64,000 nucleotides of DNA from Planktotalea arctica (GTDB taxonomy: Bacteria; Pseudomonadota; Alphaproteobacteria; Rhodobacterales; Rhodobacteraceae): NCBI RefSeq assembly GCF_002105285.1, contig NZ_MUHR01000012.1:62001-126000 (forward strand). The letters are read 5' to 3'. Positions 46,200 through 55,523 of this stretch are shown piece after piece (positions within the stretch are counted from its first letter, which is position 1; each line of letters begins with the position of its first letter). The notes beneath the pieces were generated by a model, which ran no database searches, was not told the DNA's origin, and was given only the letters and a program-made list of their open reading frames with translations. Position numbers and translations under genes: made by a program.

Positions 46200-47069
46200 A
46201 TGGTCTACGTGAAAGTGCCTTTGAATACCTCTGACGGCCTTGTGCAAAAGATCAACGCTGCGCTACGCGGCGCGGCCGTTCGAGTGCTTGATTGGCGCAC
46301 ATTGGCGATCTGGCTGGTTTGTGCGGTTCTGGCGACTTACACGGGGCCGTTTGGAACTTATCAAACGGGACAAGCTGGCAATCTGTTCGTGCTTTGGGTC
46401 GTGCTGCTGGGTGCGTCAATTTCTTGTGCCTTCGTCATTTTCGAGTTGTGCCGCGCGCTGCTGGCGGGCTTTTCGCCGCTGGTCATCAATCTGGTGTTCT
46501 TCGTTCTTGCCGCAGGTGTGATTGGGGGGGTGATCGATCAACTTCTCACCCATATTTTCATGCGCAGCGCCTTAGAACGGCCGAGCCATCTGGCGCTTTC
46601 GACCTATGCAAGTGTCATCATGCTTATTATCGTAATCGTACGGCGTATGTTCCCTAACCTTGCTGACGAAGCAGAGCAGGGTGATAAAACTGTGAGCGAA
46701 AGTGTTCAAATGCCTGTCACCTCGCGCCTTGCCAAGCGTTTGAGTATTTCCGCAGGTGTTAGGATCATTCGCGTTTTCGCGGACGGTCATTTTGTTGAAG
46801 TGCAGACCTGCACCGAGAGCCATCGCCTGCGTATGCGTTTTTCCGATGCGGTGAGCGAGCTTGATGACACGGCCGGAATGACTGTGCACCGCTCTCACTG
46901 GGTGCATAGCGAGGCCATTCGCGGCTGGGTGCCGAGCGCGCGCAAACCCTATGTTGTACTAGAAAATGAAATGCGCGTCCCCGTCAGCAAAACTTACCTG
47001 CCCGGGGTAAAAGCCGCCGGTTTGACCGTCCTTCCAGACCTTGATGAAACCACTGACAAGGTAGTTTAA
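46200..47069 (+). CDS. Membrane protein with C-terminal LytTR DNA-binding domain
   Basis: About 289 residues (GTG 46176 is an alternative start). Four hydrophobic helices between ~30 and 145 are followed by a LytTR domain at ~180-275: IRVFADGHFVEVQT, HRLRMRFSDAVSEL and the recognition segment VHRSHWVHSEAIRGW. LytTR domains bind direct repeats in promoters. Here the sensor part is only membrane helices, so it may act from the membrane without a histidine kinase. Its targets are unknown. Its end overlaps the pdeM stop by four bases. Confidence 0.85.
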   Translation: MVYVKVPLNTSDGLVQKINAALRGAAVRVLDWRTLAIWLVCAVLATYTGPFGTYQTGQAGNLFVLWVVLLGASISCAFVIFELCRALLAGFSPLVINLVFFVLAAGVIGGVIDQLLTHIFMRSALERPSHLALSTYASVIMLIIVIVRRMFPNLADEAEQGDKTVSESVQMPVTSRLAKRLSISAGVRIIRVFADGHFVEVQTCTESHRLRMRFSDAVSELDDTAGMTVHRSHWVHSEAIRGWVPSARKPYVVLENEMRVPVSKTYLPGVKAAGLTVLPDLDETTDKVV

Positions 47070-47728
47070 CGCGCGCGCGGCACGGGCTGTGCGGTTTGAC
47101 CTGTCAAAATGCAAAGGGTCTGTGGACCCAAGAGCGTGCCCAGCGGTGCGGCAGTAACATCGAGCCCACCGGTGTACGTGCCATAGGCTGGCAGGATCAT
47201 GCGATCGGAATCAAGCGCGAAGCACCGCCGGCTTAGGCGGCGTCCCTTCAGATCAAGCGTCATTTTTGGATGGTAATGCCCTGATATCTCGCCGCGCGCC
47301 TGCGCAGCAGCGATATGGCGAAAGGTCAGTGGGCCCGACGCATATTGCGTGACATGCGTGCCGCCCAGATCGACAGGGCCAGGGTCGTGATTGCCTTCGA
47401 TCCAGATCCATCTGCGTCCGGCTTGAAGGCGCAGCACCCAATCGCGCGCGGACCCGTCCAGATCAAGGCTCGCGCCAAGGCAGTCGAAGCTGTCACCAAG
47501 GCAAATTACGCAGCTTGGCGCTGTTTCGGCGATATCGTGATCAAGGCGCAGCAAGGTGTCGTGCGTCTCATAAGGGGGCAAAGCCCCGCCGCCGCGCGTC
47601 GCATATCGCTGGGCTTTGCCAAAATGCAAATCGGAGACACACAGCAGGCTTTGCGCGGGCCAGAAAAGCGCGCCCGAGGGCAGAGCATGCAATGACTCAC
47701 CGTGAAAGGAAAAGGCGTAATGGCTCAT
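47066..47728 (-). CDS. pdeM: Ligase-associated DNA damage response endonuclease PdeM
   Basis: 220 residues, metallophosphoesterase fold: metal-binding motifs VSDLHFGK, GDSFDCLG, EGNHDPG and the final GHYHPK. Gene order with an Lhr-like DEXH helicase identifies it as the PdeM group that accompanies ATP-dependent DNA-repair ligases. It starts 10 bases after the helicase stop. Confidence 0.9.
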   Translation of the reverse strand: MSHYAFSFHGESLHALPSGALFWPAQSLLCVSDLHFGKAQRYATRGGGALPPYETHDTLLRLDHDIAETAPSCVICLGDSFDCLGASLDLDGSARDWVLRLQAGRRWIWIEGNHDPGPVDLGGTHVTQYASGPLTFRHIAAAQARGEISGHYHPKMTLDLKGRRLSRRCFALDSDRMILPAYGTYTGGLDVTAAPLGTLLGPQTLCILTGQTAQPVPRAR

Positions 47729-47738
47729 GCGCTTGGGT

Positions 47739-50144
47739 CTACGTCAAACCTGCGGCCGCCATCAAGCGTTCGGTTTCAGCGGCCAGCAAACGCTCTTCTG
47801 CCGCGCCTTTGATCGGCACGCGGCCCATTTCAAGAAACATCGGCGCAGCCAGAGGCGATACGCGCGGCAAGGGGCGAAAATCGATGCGCCCGTGTGTGCG
47901 CTCCAGCATATTACGGATTCGCCCAAAATCGACGAGGCCACGCTGTGCTTCTTGCCGAGTGATGCGCAACATAAGGTGATCGGGGTCGTATTTTTGCAAA
48001 GTATCATAGAGAATATCCGAGCTGAACGTCGCTTGCCGTCCGCTCTTGCGCTGTGCAGGCAGATTACGTTCGATCAATCCGGCGATGGTGGCCGAGGCGC
48101 GAAATGTACGCTTGATCAAGGTGTTACCAGCAAGCCAGTCCTCCAGCCCATGCTCCAGCGCGCGCGGGTCCATCAATGCCTGTGGATCGGTGACGGACTT
48201 GAGGCCCCAAAACAGCGTGGCATAATCGGTCGCGACAAAGCCAAGCGGATCATAGCCCAAGTCCTCCATCCGTTTGGACAGCAACAGACCGAGCGTTTGC
48301 TGCGCGTTGCGTCCTGCAAATCCGTAAACAACTGTGTGCGCGTATTGATCATGTGCGAAGCTCTCGATCAAAAGTCGCCCCGGTTCGGGTAGCTGGCTGA
48401 CGCGGCGTTGCAGCGCAAGCCACTGTGCGGTGGCGCTTGGCAATTCGGGCCACTCGGGTTGTTGCATCAGGCGAAGGATACGCTGGCTCAACTGCGTAGA
48501 GGTGGCAAAGCGCGTGCCCATATAGCTGGCCACTTTGGGCTTTTTGTCTGCGCGGCGCGTCACTTCTACGGTCATCTCGCGCAGGCGTTCATACCGCACG
48601 ATCTGCCCGCCGATCAGAAAGGTATCGCCGGGGGTCAGGGTGGCTGCGAAACTCTCTTCGACCTCGCCCAGCGGCTTGCCGCCGCGCGCACGCTGCAAGC
48701 GCACTTTGAGCGTGTCGGTGTCCTGAATGGTGCCGATGTTCATGCGAATGCGCTGCGCCGCGCGCGGATCGCGCAACGCCCATGTGCCGTCTGTGCGCTC
48801 TTGAAGACGTTTCCATTTATCATAGGCGCGCAATGCGTAGCCGCCCGTCGCGCAGAAATCGAAACAGTCATCAAACGCGGCGCGGCTCAGCGCGCTATAG
48901 GCACCTACGCTGGTCACTTCGCGATAAAGCGCGGGAGGATTGATTGGGCCGGCGCAGGCGCGGATCAAGATATGCTGGCACAGCACATCGAGCGGCCCAG
49001 TGCCGCGCGGCTCGCCGTCCAGATCATGCGCTTTCACCGCCTGAAGCGCAGCGACACATTCGACCACCTCAAAGCGGTTCGCAGGCACCAAAAGCGCCTT
49101 GGAGGGCGCATTGTAGCGGTGATTGGCGCGCCCGATGCGTTGCACCAGCCGCTTGACGTTCTTGGGTGCTCCGATCTGGATCACAAGGTCGACATTGCCC
49201 CAGTCGATGCCAAGATCGAGCGAGCCGGTGCACACAATTGCGCGCAGATCACCGCGCACCATTGCCGCCTCGACCTTTTCGCGCTGCGCACGCGCGAGCG
49301 AGCCGTGATGAATGCCGATAGGCAGGCTATCCTCATTGGCAAGCCACAGATTATGAAAGAAAATTTCTGCCTGCGCGCGGGTGTTGTGAAAGATTAGCGT
49401 TGTTTTATGCGCCTTGATCTGTGCTAGTACCGCAGGGATGGAATAGGCTGCATTGCCGCCAGACCAGGGCGGCGGCTCTGCGATTTCAAGCATGGAAATA
49501 TCTGGATCAGGTCCCGGATCGGCCAACACGATCTCGCAAGGATCGGGATGGCGCGCGAGGGTGCGTGCTATCGCGGCAGGGTCCTCTACGGTGGCCGACA
49601 GGCCAACGCGGCGCAAATCGGGGCACATCCCTTGAACAGCTGACAGCGCAAGCATGAGTTGATCGCCGCGTTTGCTCTCGCCGAGGGCGTGGATTTCATC
49701 CACGACGATGCGCCGCAGCCCTTTGAACATGCGCGGTGCGTCCTCATAGGACACCAGCAGGGCAAGGCTTTCGGGGGTGGTCAAAAGGATATGGGGTGGG
49801 TCCGCGCGCTGGCGTTTCTTGCGGCTCGCGGATGTATCGCCCGTGCGATCCTCGATGCGGATCGGCAGGCCCATATCCTCGACAGGGCGGCGCAGGTTGC
49901 GTTTGATATCCGCCGCCAATGCCTTGAGCGGCGAGACGTAGAGCGTGTGCAGCCCCTCATGCGTGCCATCGGCCAATTCACTGAGCGTGGGTAGAAACCC
50001 TGCCATCGTCTTGCCGCCGCCAGTCGGCGCGATTAGCAGCGTCGCGGGATCATCCGCGCGCGCGAGCATGTCGCGTTGATGGGGATGAACCGACCAGCCT
50101 TGATCGGTGAACCAGGCCGTAATGAGAGGGTGGGGCGCGTGCAT
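47739..50144 (-). CDS. Ligase-associated DEXH-box DNA helicase (Lhr-like)
   Basis: 801 residues. Superfamily-2 motifs: APTGGGKT (~40), VVDEIHALGESKRG (DEIH box), LSATVEDP, LIFHNTRAQAEIF and QRIGRANHR. The C-terminal half (~430-800) matches the Lhr winged-helix and DUF4175-like extension seen in this group. It should unwind DNA in a repair reaction with PdeM. The cognate ligase and exonuclease genes are not next to it. Confidence 0.92.
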   Translation of the reverse strand: MHAPHPLITAWFTDQGWSVHPHQRDMLARADDPATLLIAPTGGGKTMAGFLPTLSELADGTHEGLHTLYVSPLKALAADIKRNLRRPVEDMGLPIRIEDRTGDTSASRKKRQRADPPHILLTTPESLALLVSYEDAPRMFKGLRRIVVDEIHALGESKRGDQLMLALSAVQGMCPDLRRVGLSATVEDPAAIARTLARHPDPCEIVLADPGPDPDISMLEIAEPPPWSGGNAAYSIPAVLAQIKAHKTTLIFHNTRAQAEIFFHNLWLANEDSLPIGIHHGSLARAQREKVEAAMVRGDLRAIVCTGSLDLGIDWGNVDLVIQIGAPKNVKRLVQRIGRANHRYNAPSKALLVPANRFEVVECVAALQAVKAHDLDGEPRGTGPLDVLCQHILIRACAGPINPPALYREVTSVGAYSALSRAAFDDCFDFCATGGYALRAYDKWKRLQERTDGTWALRDPRAAQRIRMNIGTIQDTDTLKVRLQRARGGKPLGEVEESFAATLTPGDTFLIGGQIVRYERLREMTVEVTRRADKKPKVASYMGTRFATSTQLSQRILRLMQQPEWPELPSATAQWLALQRRVSQLPEPGRLLIESFAHDQYAHTVVYGFAGRNAQQTLGLLLSKRMEDLGYDPLGFVATDYATLFWGLKSVTDPQALMDPRALEHGLEDWLAGNTLIKRTFRASATIAGLIERNLPAQRKSGRQATFSSDILYDTLQKYDPDHLMLRITRQEAQRGLVDFGRIRNMLERTHGRIDFRPLPRVSPLAAPMFLEMGRVPIKGAAEERLLAAETERLMAAAGLT

Positions 50145-50183
50145 GAAGGATAAGGTAAACCGCCCGCGCGCGCGCGCCAGTCT

Positions 50184-51491
50184 CTAATTTACGATATGTT
50201 CTTCTTTCACGAACATATTCGCCCAAGCGCGATCAATCAGCTCTGGGGTCATCTGGTTCGGGATGCCCTCGAACTCGCAAATGGCAATCATCTGGTCGAT
50301 CAGAAACACGGGCTGATAGTTCGCATAGACATTGTCGATGGTTGGATATTTTTTCTGCAACAGATGGATCAGTGCATCTTCAGCCAGCGGAATGCCCTTT
50401 TTATTCGCGACGAGTGCGAAAATCTTCAGGAAGTTTTCTTGATTGGGTCCATCGATCTTGATCTTGTAGAATATCCGGCGCAGGGCGGCTTGGTCGAAAA
50501 TAGAGTTGGGATGGAAGTTGGTCGAAAAGATCACCAAGGTATCGAAGGGGACTTCAAATTTTTCGCCCGATTGTAGCGCCAGAATATCCTTGGCCTCTTC
50601 AAGCGGAACGATCCAGCGGTTGACGAGGCTTTGGGGCGGCTCGGCCTGACGTCCAAGATCGTCGACGATGAAAATTCCACCTGTCGATTTGAGTTGAAGC
50701 GGCGCTTGATAGGTACGCGCCGTCGGATTGTAGACCAGATCGAGCATGTCGAGCGACAGCTCGCCCCCGGTGATCACGGTCGGGCGCATACAGCGGACAT
50801 AACGCGTGTCAAATAGCGTGCGGCGGCGCAGCTGGCTCGGGTCATCGACCTGTTCTTCAACCGCGCAATGCACAATGGGATCATAAACGGTGATCACTTG
50901 TCCCGCATATTCGATTGCGCGCGGCACATAAATCTTGTCGCCCATCGCATCGCGAATACCGTTTGAAATTGAGGACTTACCGTTGCCGGGAGGACCGTAC
51001 ATTAAGATGGAGCGCCCCGAGCTGACAGCGGGTCCAAGGTTGCTCAGCAGATCGTCCGGCAGGATCAAATGGCCCATCGCGTCAGTCAACTGGCCGCGCG
51101 TGATCATGATGTTGCGGATCGACTGGCGCTTGACCTGCTCGGCATAAACATCGAGGGGGACGGGCATCGCACCGTAATATTCGGACTGTTGCAGCGCGTC
51201 CATCGTGCGCGCTTTGCCCGAGTCGGTGAGCTGAAACCCCATCTTGCCACCATTATTCGCATTGAGCGTACCCGTCGCCTCGAGCAGCTTTTGCTCGCGC
51301 GCGATATCGATCAATTCCTGCGTCACTTGCAGCGGTAAACAGATCGCACGCGCCACTTCGGAGGCGGTATCGACATTCATGCGAAACATTGTTTTGAGCA
51401 TGATGTCGCGCATCATTACGGTGGACAATTTCATCTGGGCCAACCCTTTGGGCGGCGGCGGCGCCATCACGGCGGTGGTGTGCATGTTCAT
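50184..51491 (-). CDS. AAA ATPase at the end of the Tad locus
   Basis: 435 residues. N-terminal ~130 residues look like a helical or winged-helix domain (RMNVDTASEVARAICLPLQVTQELID). The AAA domain has Walker A YGPPGNGKSS, Walker B IFIVDDLGRQ and a sensor-type IFSTNFHPNS. No membrane segment. Proteins of this kind lie near tad genes in alphaproteobacteria, so a role in pilus control or assembly is plausible but not shown. An 80-base gap separates it from cpaA. Confidence 0.75.
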   Translation of the reverse strand: MNMHTTAVMAPPPPKGLAQMKLSTVMMRDIMLKTMFRMNVDTASEVARAICLPLQVTQELIDIAREQKLLEATGTLNANNGGKMGFQLTDSGKARTMDALQQSEYYGAMPVPLDVYAEQVKRQSIRNIMITRGQLTDAMGHLILPDDLLSNLGPAVSSGRSILMYGPPGNGKSSISNGIRDAMGDKIYVPRAIEYAGQVITVYDPIVHCAVEEQVDDPSQLRRRTLFDTRYVRCMRPTVITGGELSLDMLDLVYNPTARTYQAPLQLKSTGGIFIVDDLGRQAEPPQSLVNRWIVPLEEAKDILALQSGEKFEVPFDTLVIFSTNFHPNSIFDQAALRRIFYKIKIDGPNQENFLKIFALVANKKGIPLAEDALIHLLQKKYPTIDNVYANYQPVFLIDQMIAICEFEGIPNQMTPELIDRAWANMFVKEEHIVN

Positions 51492-51571
51492 TGTCTTGCC
51501 CCGAATTCGATCGTTTCAAAGCAAGGGGTATCACCGGATTTTGGGCAAATTATGGCACGCGCGGGGCCTCT

Positions 51572-52069
51572 TCAGGCTCCGTAAAGCGCGCTCAGCAACA
51601 TGTAGAGCGCAAGTGTCCCGCCAAGCGACAGGCCCATGGGGAATTCCCAAGTCCGCTCCCAACTGTCCCATTTCGGCGCAAGGCCGGTCATCGGAGTACG
51701 CGCTACTAAGCGATGCGTGATGAAGGCGGCAAGGATATTGGCTGCGAAAAGCGCGATTAGAAAGCGGAAATCACCCAAGTGTATGAAGGGCGCGGCCGCG
51801 GCTGCGAATTTCGCATCCCCCGCGCCGATCATGCCGACGGCGTTCATGAAAAAGCCGACGACAAGCACGATTATCAGGTGCACAAACCCCCATAGAAATT
51901 GATCTAACGGCAAGGCCACCAAGCCGGTGATCACATAGCCCGCGACCAGCGCGAGCACGCACCAATTGGGAATACGCATCGCACGCATGTCCGACCAAGC
52001 CACCAGAAAGCATAGTGGCAAAACGAAGGGTAGGCTCCAAAGAGCGAAAAGGGCGGGGTTCTCTAACAT
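51572..52069 (-). CDS. cpaA: Prepilin peptidase, CpaA/TadV type
   Basis: 165 residues, six predicted helices, short A24 peptidase. The two catalytic aspartates are visible: SDMRAMRIPN (first Asp) and GAGDAKFAAA (second Asp, GxGD motif). It should cleave the Gly-Ala bond of the Flp pilins at the other end of this locus. Nine bases separate it from the TPR gene. Confidence 0.92.
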   Translation of the reverse strand: MLENPALFALWSLPFVLPLCFLVAWSDMRAMRIPNWCVLALVAGYVITGLVALPLDQFLWGFVHLIIVLVVGFFMNAVGMIGAGDAKFAAAAAPFIHLGDFRFLIALFAANILAAFITHRLVARTPMTGLAPKWDSWERTWEFPMGLSLGGTLALYMLLSALYGA

Positions 52070-52078
52070 TTCGGGCGC

Positions 52079-52927
52079 TTAACTATTTTCAAGGGCGCGG
52101 AGCGAGCGAACGGCAGCCTCGAAGTGCTGCGGATGGGTTTCGATCGCATCGCGCAACAGCCCTTTCGCGGTTTCCACGTCGCCCTGTTTGACGGCCGACA
52201 GGCCCAGCGTATGCAAAAGCTGCGCGCGCTCGACTTGATCCATCGGGATTACGGGAAGCTCGTAGTTGCGCTGTGCGCCGCGCGCCAGAACCAGATTGTT
52301 CTTGGCAGTGAAAAGCTGGCCATCTTGACGGATCGCATCGCCGAACAGGCGTTCGGCGGCTTTGAACTCACCGCGCGTCAGTTTGGAATACCCCCAGTTG
52401 TTCATCACGCCTGCCGGCTTTGTCGTCAGCCCGGCGGCGGTTTCATAGAAGCTGTCAGCCTTTTTCCATTCGCGATTGCTGTCCGCGATCATCGCTTCCA
52501 AACGATAGCGTTTGTAGGTCTCGTGGGTCGGCGGGATGGCGTCCAGAACTGCTTCGGCGCCTTTCCAGTCGTTCGCGCGGATTTTGGCATCGGCCAAATC
52601 GACACTGTCAGTTTCGCTCGAACCGGGGTGTTTCGTGACCTCGTCCCATGCGCCGACTGCTTCGGTCACGTGCTTTGCGCGGATCAGCGAACTAGCAAGG
52701 CCGCGCAAGTGATCAATCCGGTCGGGATCTTCGCTTGTCGCGCGTTGGAAATAGGCGACGGCCTCATTCGGATCGGCGACGGTCAGCATGACATCGCTAA
52801 GATTGCTCTCATCGATTACGTTTATGCCGCCAATCTTGCGATCGGCGTTCTGTTCGCCAGCTTTGTCGCACGCTGCAGTCGCAACGAGGCCAAACATGCA
52901 AAGCGAAACAAGGAAAGGGTGGCGCAT
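52079..52927 (-). CDS. TPR lipoprotein of the Tad locus
   Basis: 282 residues. Signal peptide with a lipobox-like TAAC (Cys ~20) and TPR-like helical repeats through the rest (DPNEAVAYFQRATSEDPDRIDHLRGLASSLIRA; NNWGYSKLTRGEFKAAERLF). Second TadD-like protein in tandem; probably a pilotin or scaffold for the secretin in the periplasm. Confidence 0.85.
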   Translation of the reverse strand: MRHPFLVSLCMFGLVATAACDKAGEQNADRKIGGINVIDESNLSDVMLTVADPNEAVAYFQRATSEDPDRIDHLRGLASSLIRAKHVTEAVGAWDEVTKHPGSSETDSVDLADAKIRANDWKGAEAVLDAIPPTHETYKRYRLEAMIADSNREWKKADSFYETAAGLTTKPAGVMNNWGYSKLTRGEFKAAERLFGDAIRQDGQLFTAKNNLVLARGAQRNYELPVIPMDQVERAQLLHTLGLSAVKQGDVETAKGLLRDAIETHPQHFEAAVRSLRALENS

Positions 52928-52964
52928 TTTTCTGCGTCCTTTTACTGCTCTTGCCTCAAATTTT

Positions 52965-53549
52965 TTACGGTGTCTTACGGATTAGGAAGTCACTCGTCCC
53001 CCGCCGCACCAATTTGTAGTCTTGTTCTTCTGTTTCACCATAGTCAACATTTTCTAATTTTGCGAGCGCAATTCTGAGATTATCCCGGATTGAGTCACTT
53101 CTGCCATTGTCCACGGCGAAGGCTTTGCGAAAAACCTGCGTAGCCTCGGCGGTTTTGCCTCGTTCCATCAATACGACACCCAGATTATTCCAATCCTCTG
53201 GCGTGGCATCCTCGGCCTTGGTTGCGCGCCGCAGCAGGTCTTCGGCCTGCCCGAGACGACCCAGTCCGAGGTTGGAAGAGGCCATGGCAGAAATGATTTC
53301 CGTGCTCAGACCTTGATCCGCAGCCGCGCGGCGAAAGGACTTGAGGGCAAGTTCATGCTCGCCCACAGCGCCAAGGCGATAGCCGACGATCAAAGGGTTT
53401 TCCGCCTCTGCATCGCGATCGACGGCTGGTGCGAAGGGGCTATCCTTGGGCGCATCAAAGGACGTGCCAAGGCCGCCCGAGGAACAGGCGGCCAAGCTTA
53501 AACTCGCGATGGTGCAGAGCAGGGCACAAGCCCCGCGCAGTTGCGCCAT
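52965..53549 (-). CDS. tadD: TadD-like TPR lipoprotein
   Basis: 194 residues. Lipoprotein signal with LAAC (Cys ~21), then TPR units (GEHELALKSFRRAAADQG; EDWNNLGVVLMERGKTAEATQVFRKAF). TadD helps assemble the secretin in the outer membrane. Lies 15 bases after tadC. Confidence 0.87.
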   Translation of the reverse strand: MAQLRGACALLCTIASLSLAACSSGGLGTSFDAPKDSPFAPAVDRDAEAENPLIVGYRLGAVGEHELALKSFRRAAADQGLSTEIISAMASSNLGLGRLGQAEDLLRRATKAEDATPEDWNNLGVVLMERGKTAEATQVFRKAFAVDNGRSDSIRDNLRIALAKLENVDYGETEEQDYKLVRRGTSDFLIRKTP

Positions 53550-53564
53550 GTCATTCGCCCTTTT

Positions 53565-54539
53565 TTACATATTGCCCAATTCGGTGATGCCGACGGCTGA
53601 TGGTCCCACAAGGATGATCAACAGTGGCGGTACCGTTAGCATCATTGTGGCAAGGGTCATCTTGGTTGGCAACTTGTTTGCCTTCTCTTCGGCGCGCATC
53701 ACGCGTTTGTCACGCATTTCAGCGGCATAAACCCGCAAGGCTTCTGCGATGGACGTACCAAAACTTGTCGATTGGATCAAAACCGTCACAAAGCTGGCCA
53801 CGTCCTGCACGCCGCAGCGCTCGGACATATCGTTGAGAACGGATATCTTGTCCTTGCCAGCCTTCATTTCCTGCGCCACGATTTCATATTCATCCGCGAG
53901 AAACGGATAGGAGTGATGCAGCTCTTTCGCGACGCGCACGATTGATTGATCAAGCGACTGACCAGCTTCAACGCAGACCAGCATCATGTCGAGGCTATCG
54001 GGAAAACCGCCCTCGATCTGTTCTTTACGCGTCTCGATCCGCCGAGTGACCCAGTACTTCGGCAACATATATCCCGCACCGCCTGGCCCGAGAACATACA
54101 TAAGCATTTGCTTTGTTGTGGTGTTTTCGCCGCTGATCACCAACGTATAATAGAGCAATCCGGCGACAAGAAAGCCGATGCCAAGCGCAAATTGCATGAA
54201 GTGGAACAGGCGTACCGCATCCTTGTCGCGATACCCTGCCTGAATCAGCTTTAGGCGAATAGCGGAATATTCTTCGTCGCTTTTGGGTTCGAGCAATTTG
54301 GCGTATTTGCCGAGCTGTTTGTTCCCCTTCGCCTGGCGAAGCCTGGCCGTTTCATCGCCTGCGCCTGATTTCTGCTTGCCCTGTTCCTTGAGCTTTTCAA
54401 GCGGATCAACTTCCTTGGACATCACAAAGGGGATAGCCAACAAAACGAGCATGCCGCCAAGAATGATCAAAAGCACGATTTGGGCCTGAGCGCCGAAAGT
54501 GGCGAACATCATGTCCATGAAGTTGTTGAAGAATTCCAT
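53565..54539 (-). CDS. tadC: Tad pilus inner-membrane platform protein TadC
   Basis: 324 residues from ATG 54539 (MEFFNNFMDMMF). T2SSF/GspF-like domain with QIEGGFPDSLDMMLVCVEAGQSLDQSIVRV and three to four membrane helices. With TadB it forms the platform on which the CpaF motor acts. Eleven bases downstream of tadB. Confidence 0.94.
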   Translation of the reverse strand: MEFFNNFMDMMFATFGAQAQIVLLIILGGMLVLLAIPFVMSKEVDPLEKLKEQGKQKSGAGDETARLRQAKGNKQLGKYAKLLEPKSDEEYSAIRLKLIQAGYRDKDAVRLFHFMQFALGIGFLVAGLLYYTLVISGENTTTKQMLMYVLGPGGAGYMLPKYWVTRRIETRKEQIEGGFPDSLDMMLVCVEAGQSLDQSIVRVAKELHHSYPFLADEYEIVAQEMKAGKDKISVLNDMSERCGVQDVASFVTVLIQSTSFGTSIAEALRVYAAEMRDKRVMRAEEKANKLPTKMTLATMMLTVPPLLIILVGPSAVGITELGNM

Positions 54540-54549
54540 AGTTTGGACC

Positions 54550-55518
54550 CTACACCTTGATGTTGACGAGAATGCGCATGACAATCAGATTGACGCCCAG
54601 AAAGGCTGCGACGATGAAGCACGCCGGAATAAACCACTCATGATCCAGCACAGGATCGTAGTAATCGGGATCACCCAGATTGATTGCGACCAATGCCAGC
54701 AACGGAAAGCTGGACAGGAATTTGCCCGACCATTGTGCTTCTGCTGTGATCGCCTTAACGCGGCGAAAGAGGCGAAAGCGCGAGCGGATCACCTGCGCGA
54801 GGCCAGCCAGAATTTCGGCAAGGTTACCCCCCGATTGCTGCTGGATCGTCACGGCAACCGCTAGAAAGCGCAAATCCTGGTTGTCGAGCCGTTCGGCCAT
54901 TGATTTGAGCGCTTCGCCAACGTCGCGCCCATAAGCGCTTTCGTCTGCGATAATCCCCATTTCGGAGGCAAGCGGATCCTGAACTTCCTTTGCTACGATC
55001 TGGACCGCCGAGGTAAATGGATGCCCCACGCGCAGGCTTCGCACCATCAACTCGACAGCATCGGGAAGTTGCTCTTCCAGCAGCGACATGCGCTTTTTGG
55101 CCTTATGGCCGATCCACATGAAAACGCCGCCAACTCCGATCCCGATCGAAGCGACGATGCGTACCGAAAGGCTTGTCTCGGTGCCGACGGTCAAACCAAG
55201 AAAGGCAAAAACGCAAAGCCCGGCCATGATCCCCATTAGCTGTTTGGGCGTAAAGGCAATTGCGGCCTTGTTGGCCTTGTCCGCGAGCATGGAGTAGAGC
55301 GGGATAGAACGGCCCTTGATGTGCTGGTTCATCTCCTTACGAAGTTTTTCCAGCACTTCTTCACGATTGCCGCCCTTTTCCAGCATCTCGAGCCGTCGGT
55401 TCACCCGGTTGTTCAGAGAAATGGAGCGTCCGAACATCGTTAGGTAAATGCCCTCGACAAGAACGAGCACGCCGATAAAGACGAGACCGTAGATAATGGG
55501 TTCGGCAGTGAGGTTCAT
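54550..55518 (-). CDS. tadB: Tad pilus inner-membrane platform protein TadB
   Basis: 322 residues. N-terminal helix, a long cytosolic linker with ISLNNRVNRRLEMLEKGGNREEVL, paired helices near 90-130, and a GspF-like domain (EEQLPDAVELMVRSLRVGHPFTSAVQ). Five bases after cpaF. Confidence 0.94.
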   Translation of the reverse strand: MNLTAEPIIYGLVFIGVLVLVEGIYLTMFGRSISLNNRVNRRLEMLEKGGNREEVLEKLRKEMNQHIKGRSIPLYSMLADKANKAAIAFTPKQLMGIMAGLCVFAFLGLTVGTETSLSVRIVASIGIGVGGVFMWIGHKAKKRMSLLEEQLPDAVELMVRSLRVGHPFTSAVQIVAKEVQDPLASEMGIIADESAYGRDVGEALKSMAERLDNQDLRFLAVAVTIQQQSGGNLAEILAGLAQVIRSRFRLFRRVKAITAEAQWSGKFLSSFPLLALVAINLGDPDYYDPVLDHEWFIPACFIVAAFLGVNLIVMRILVNIKV

Positions 55519-55523
55519 GACAC

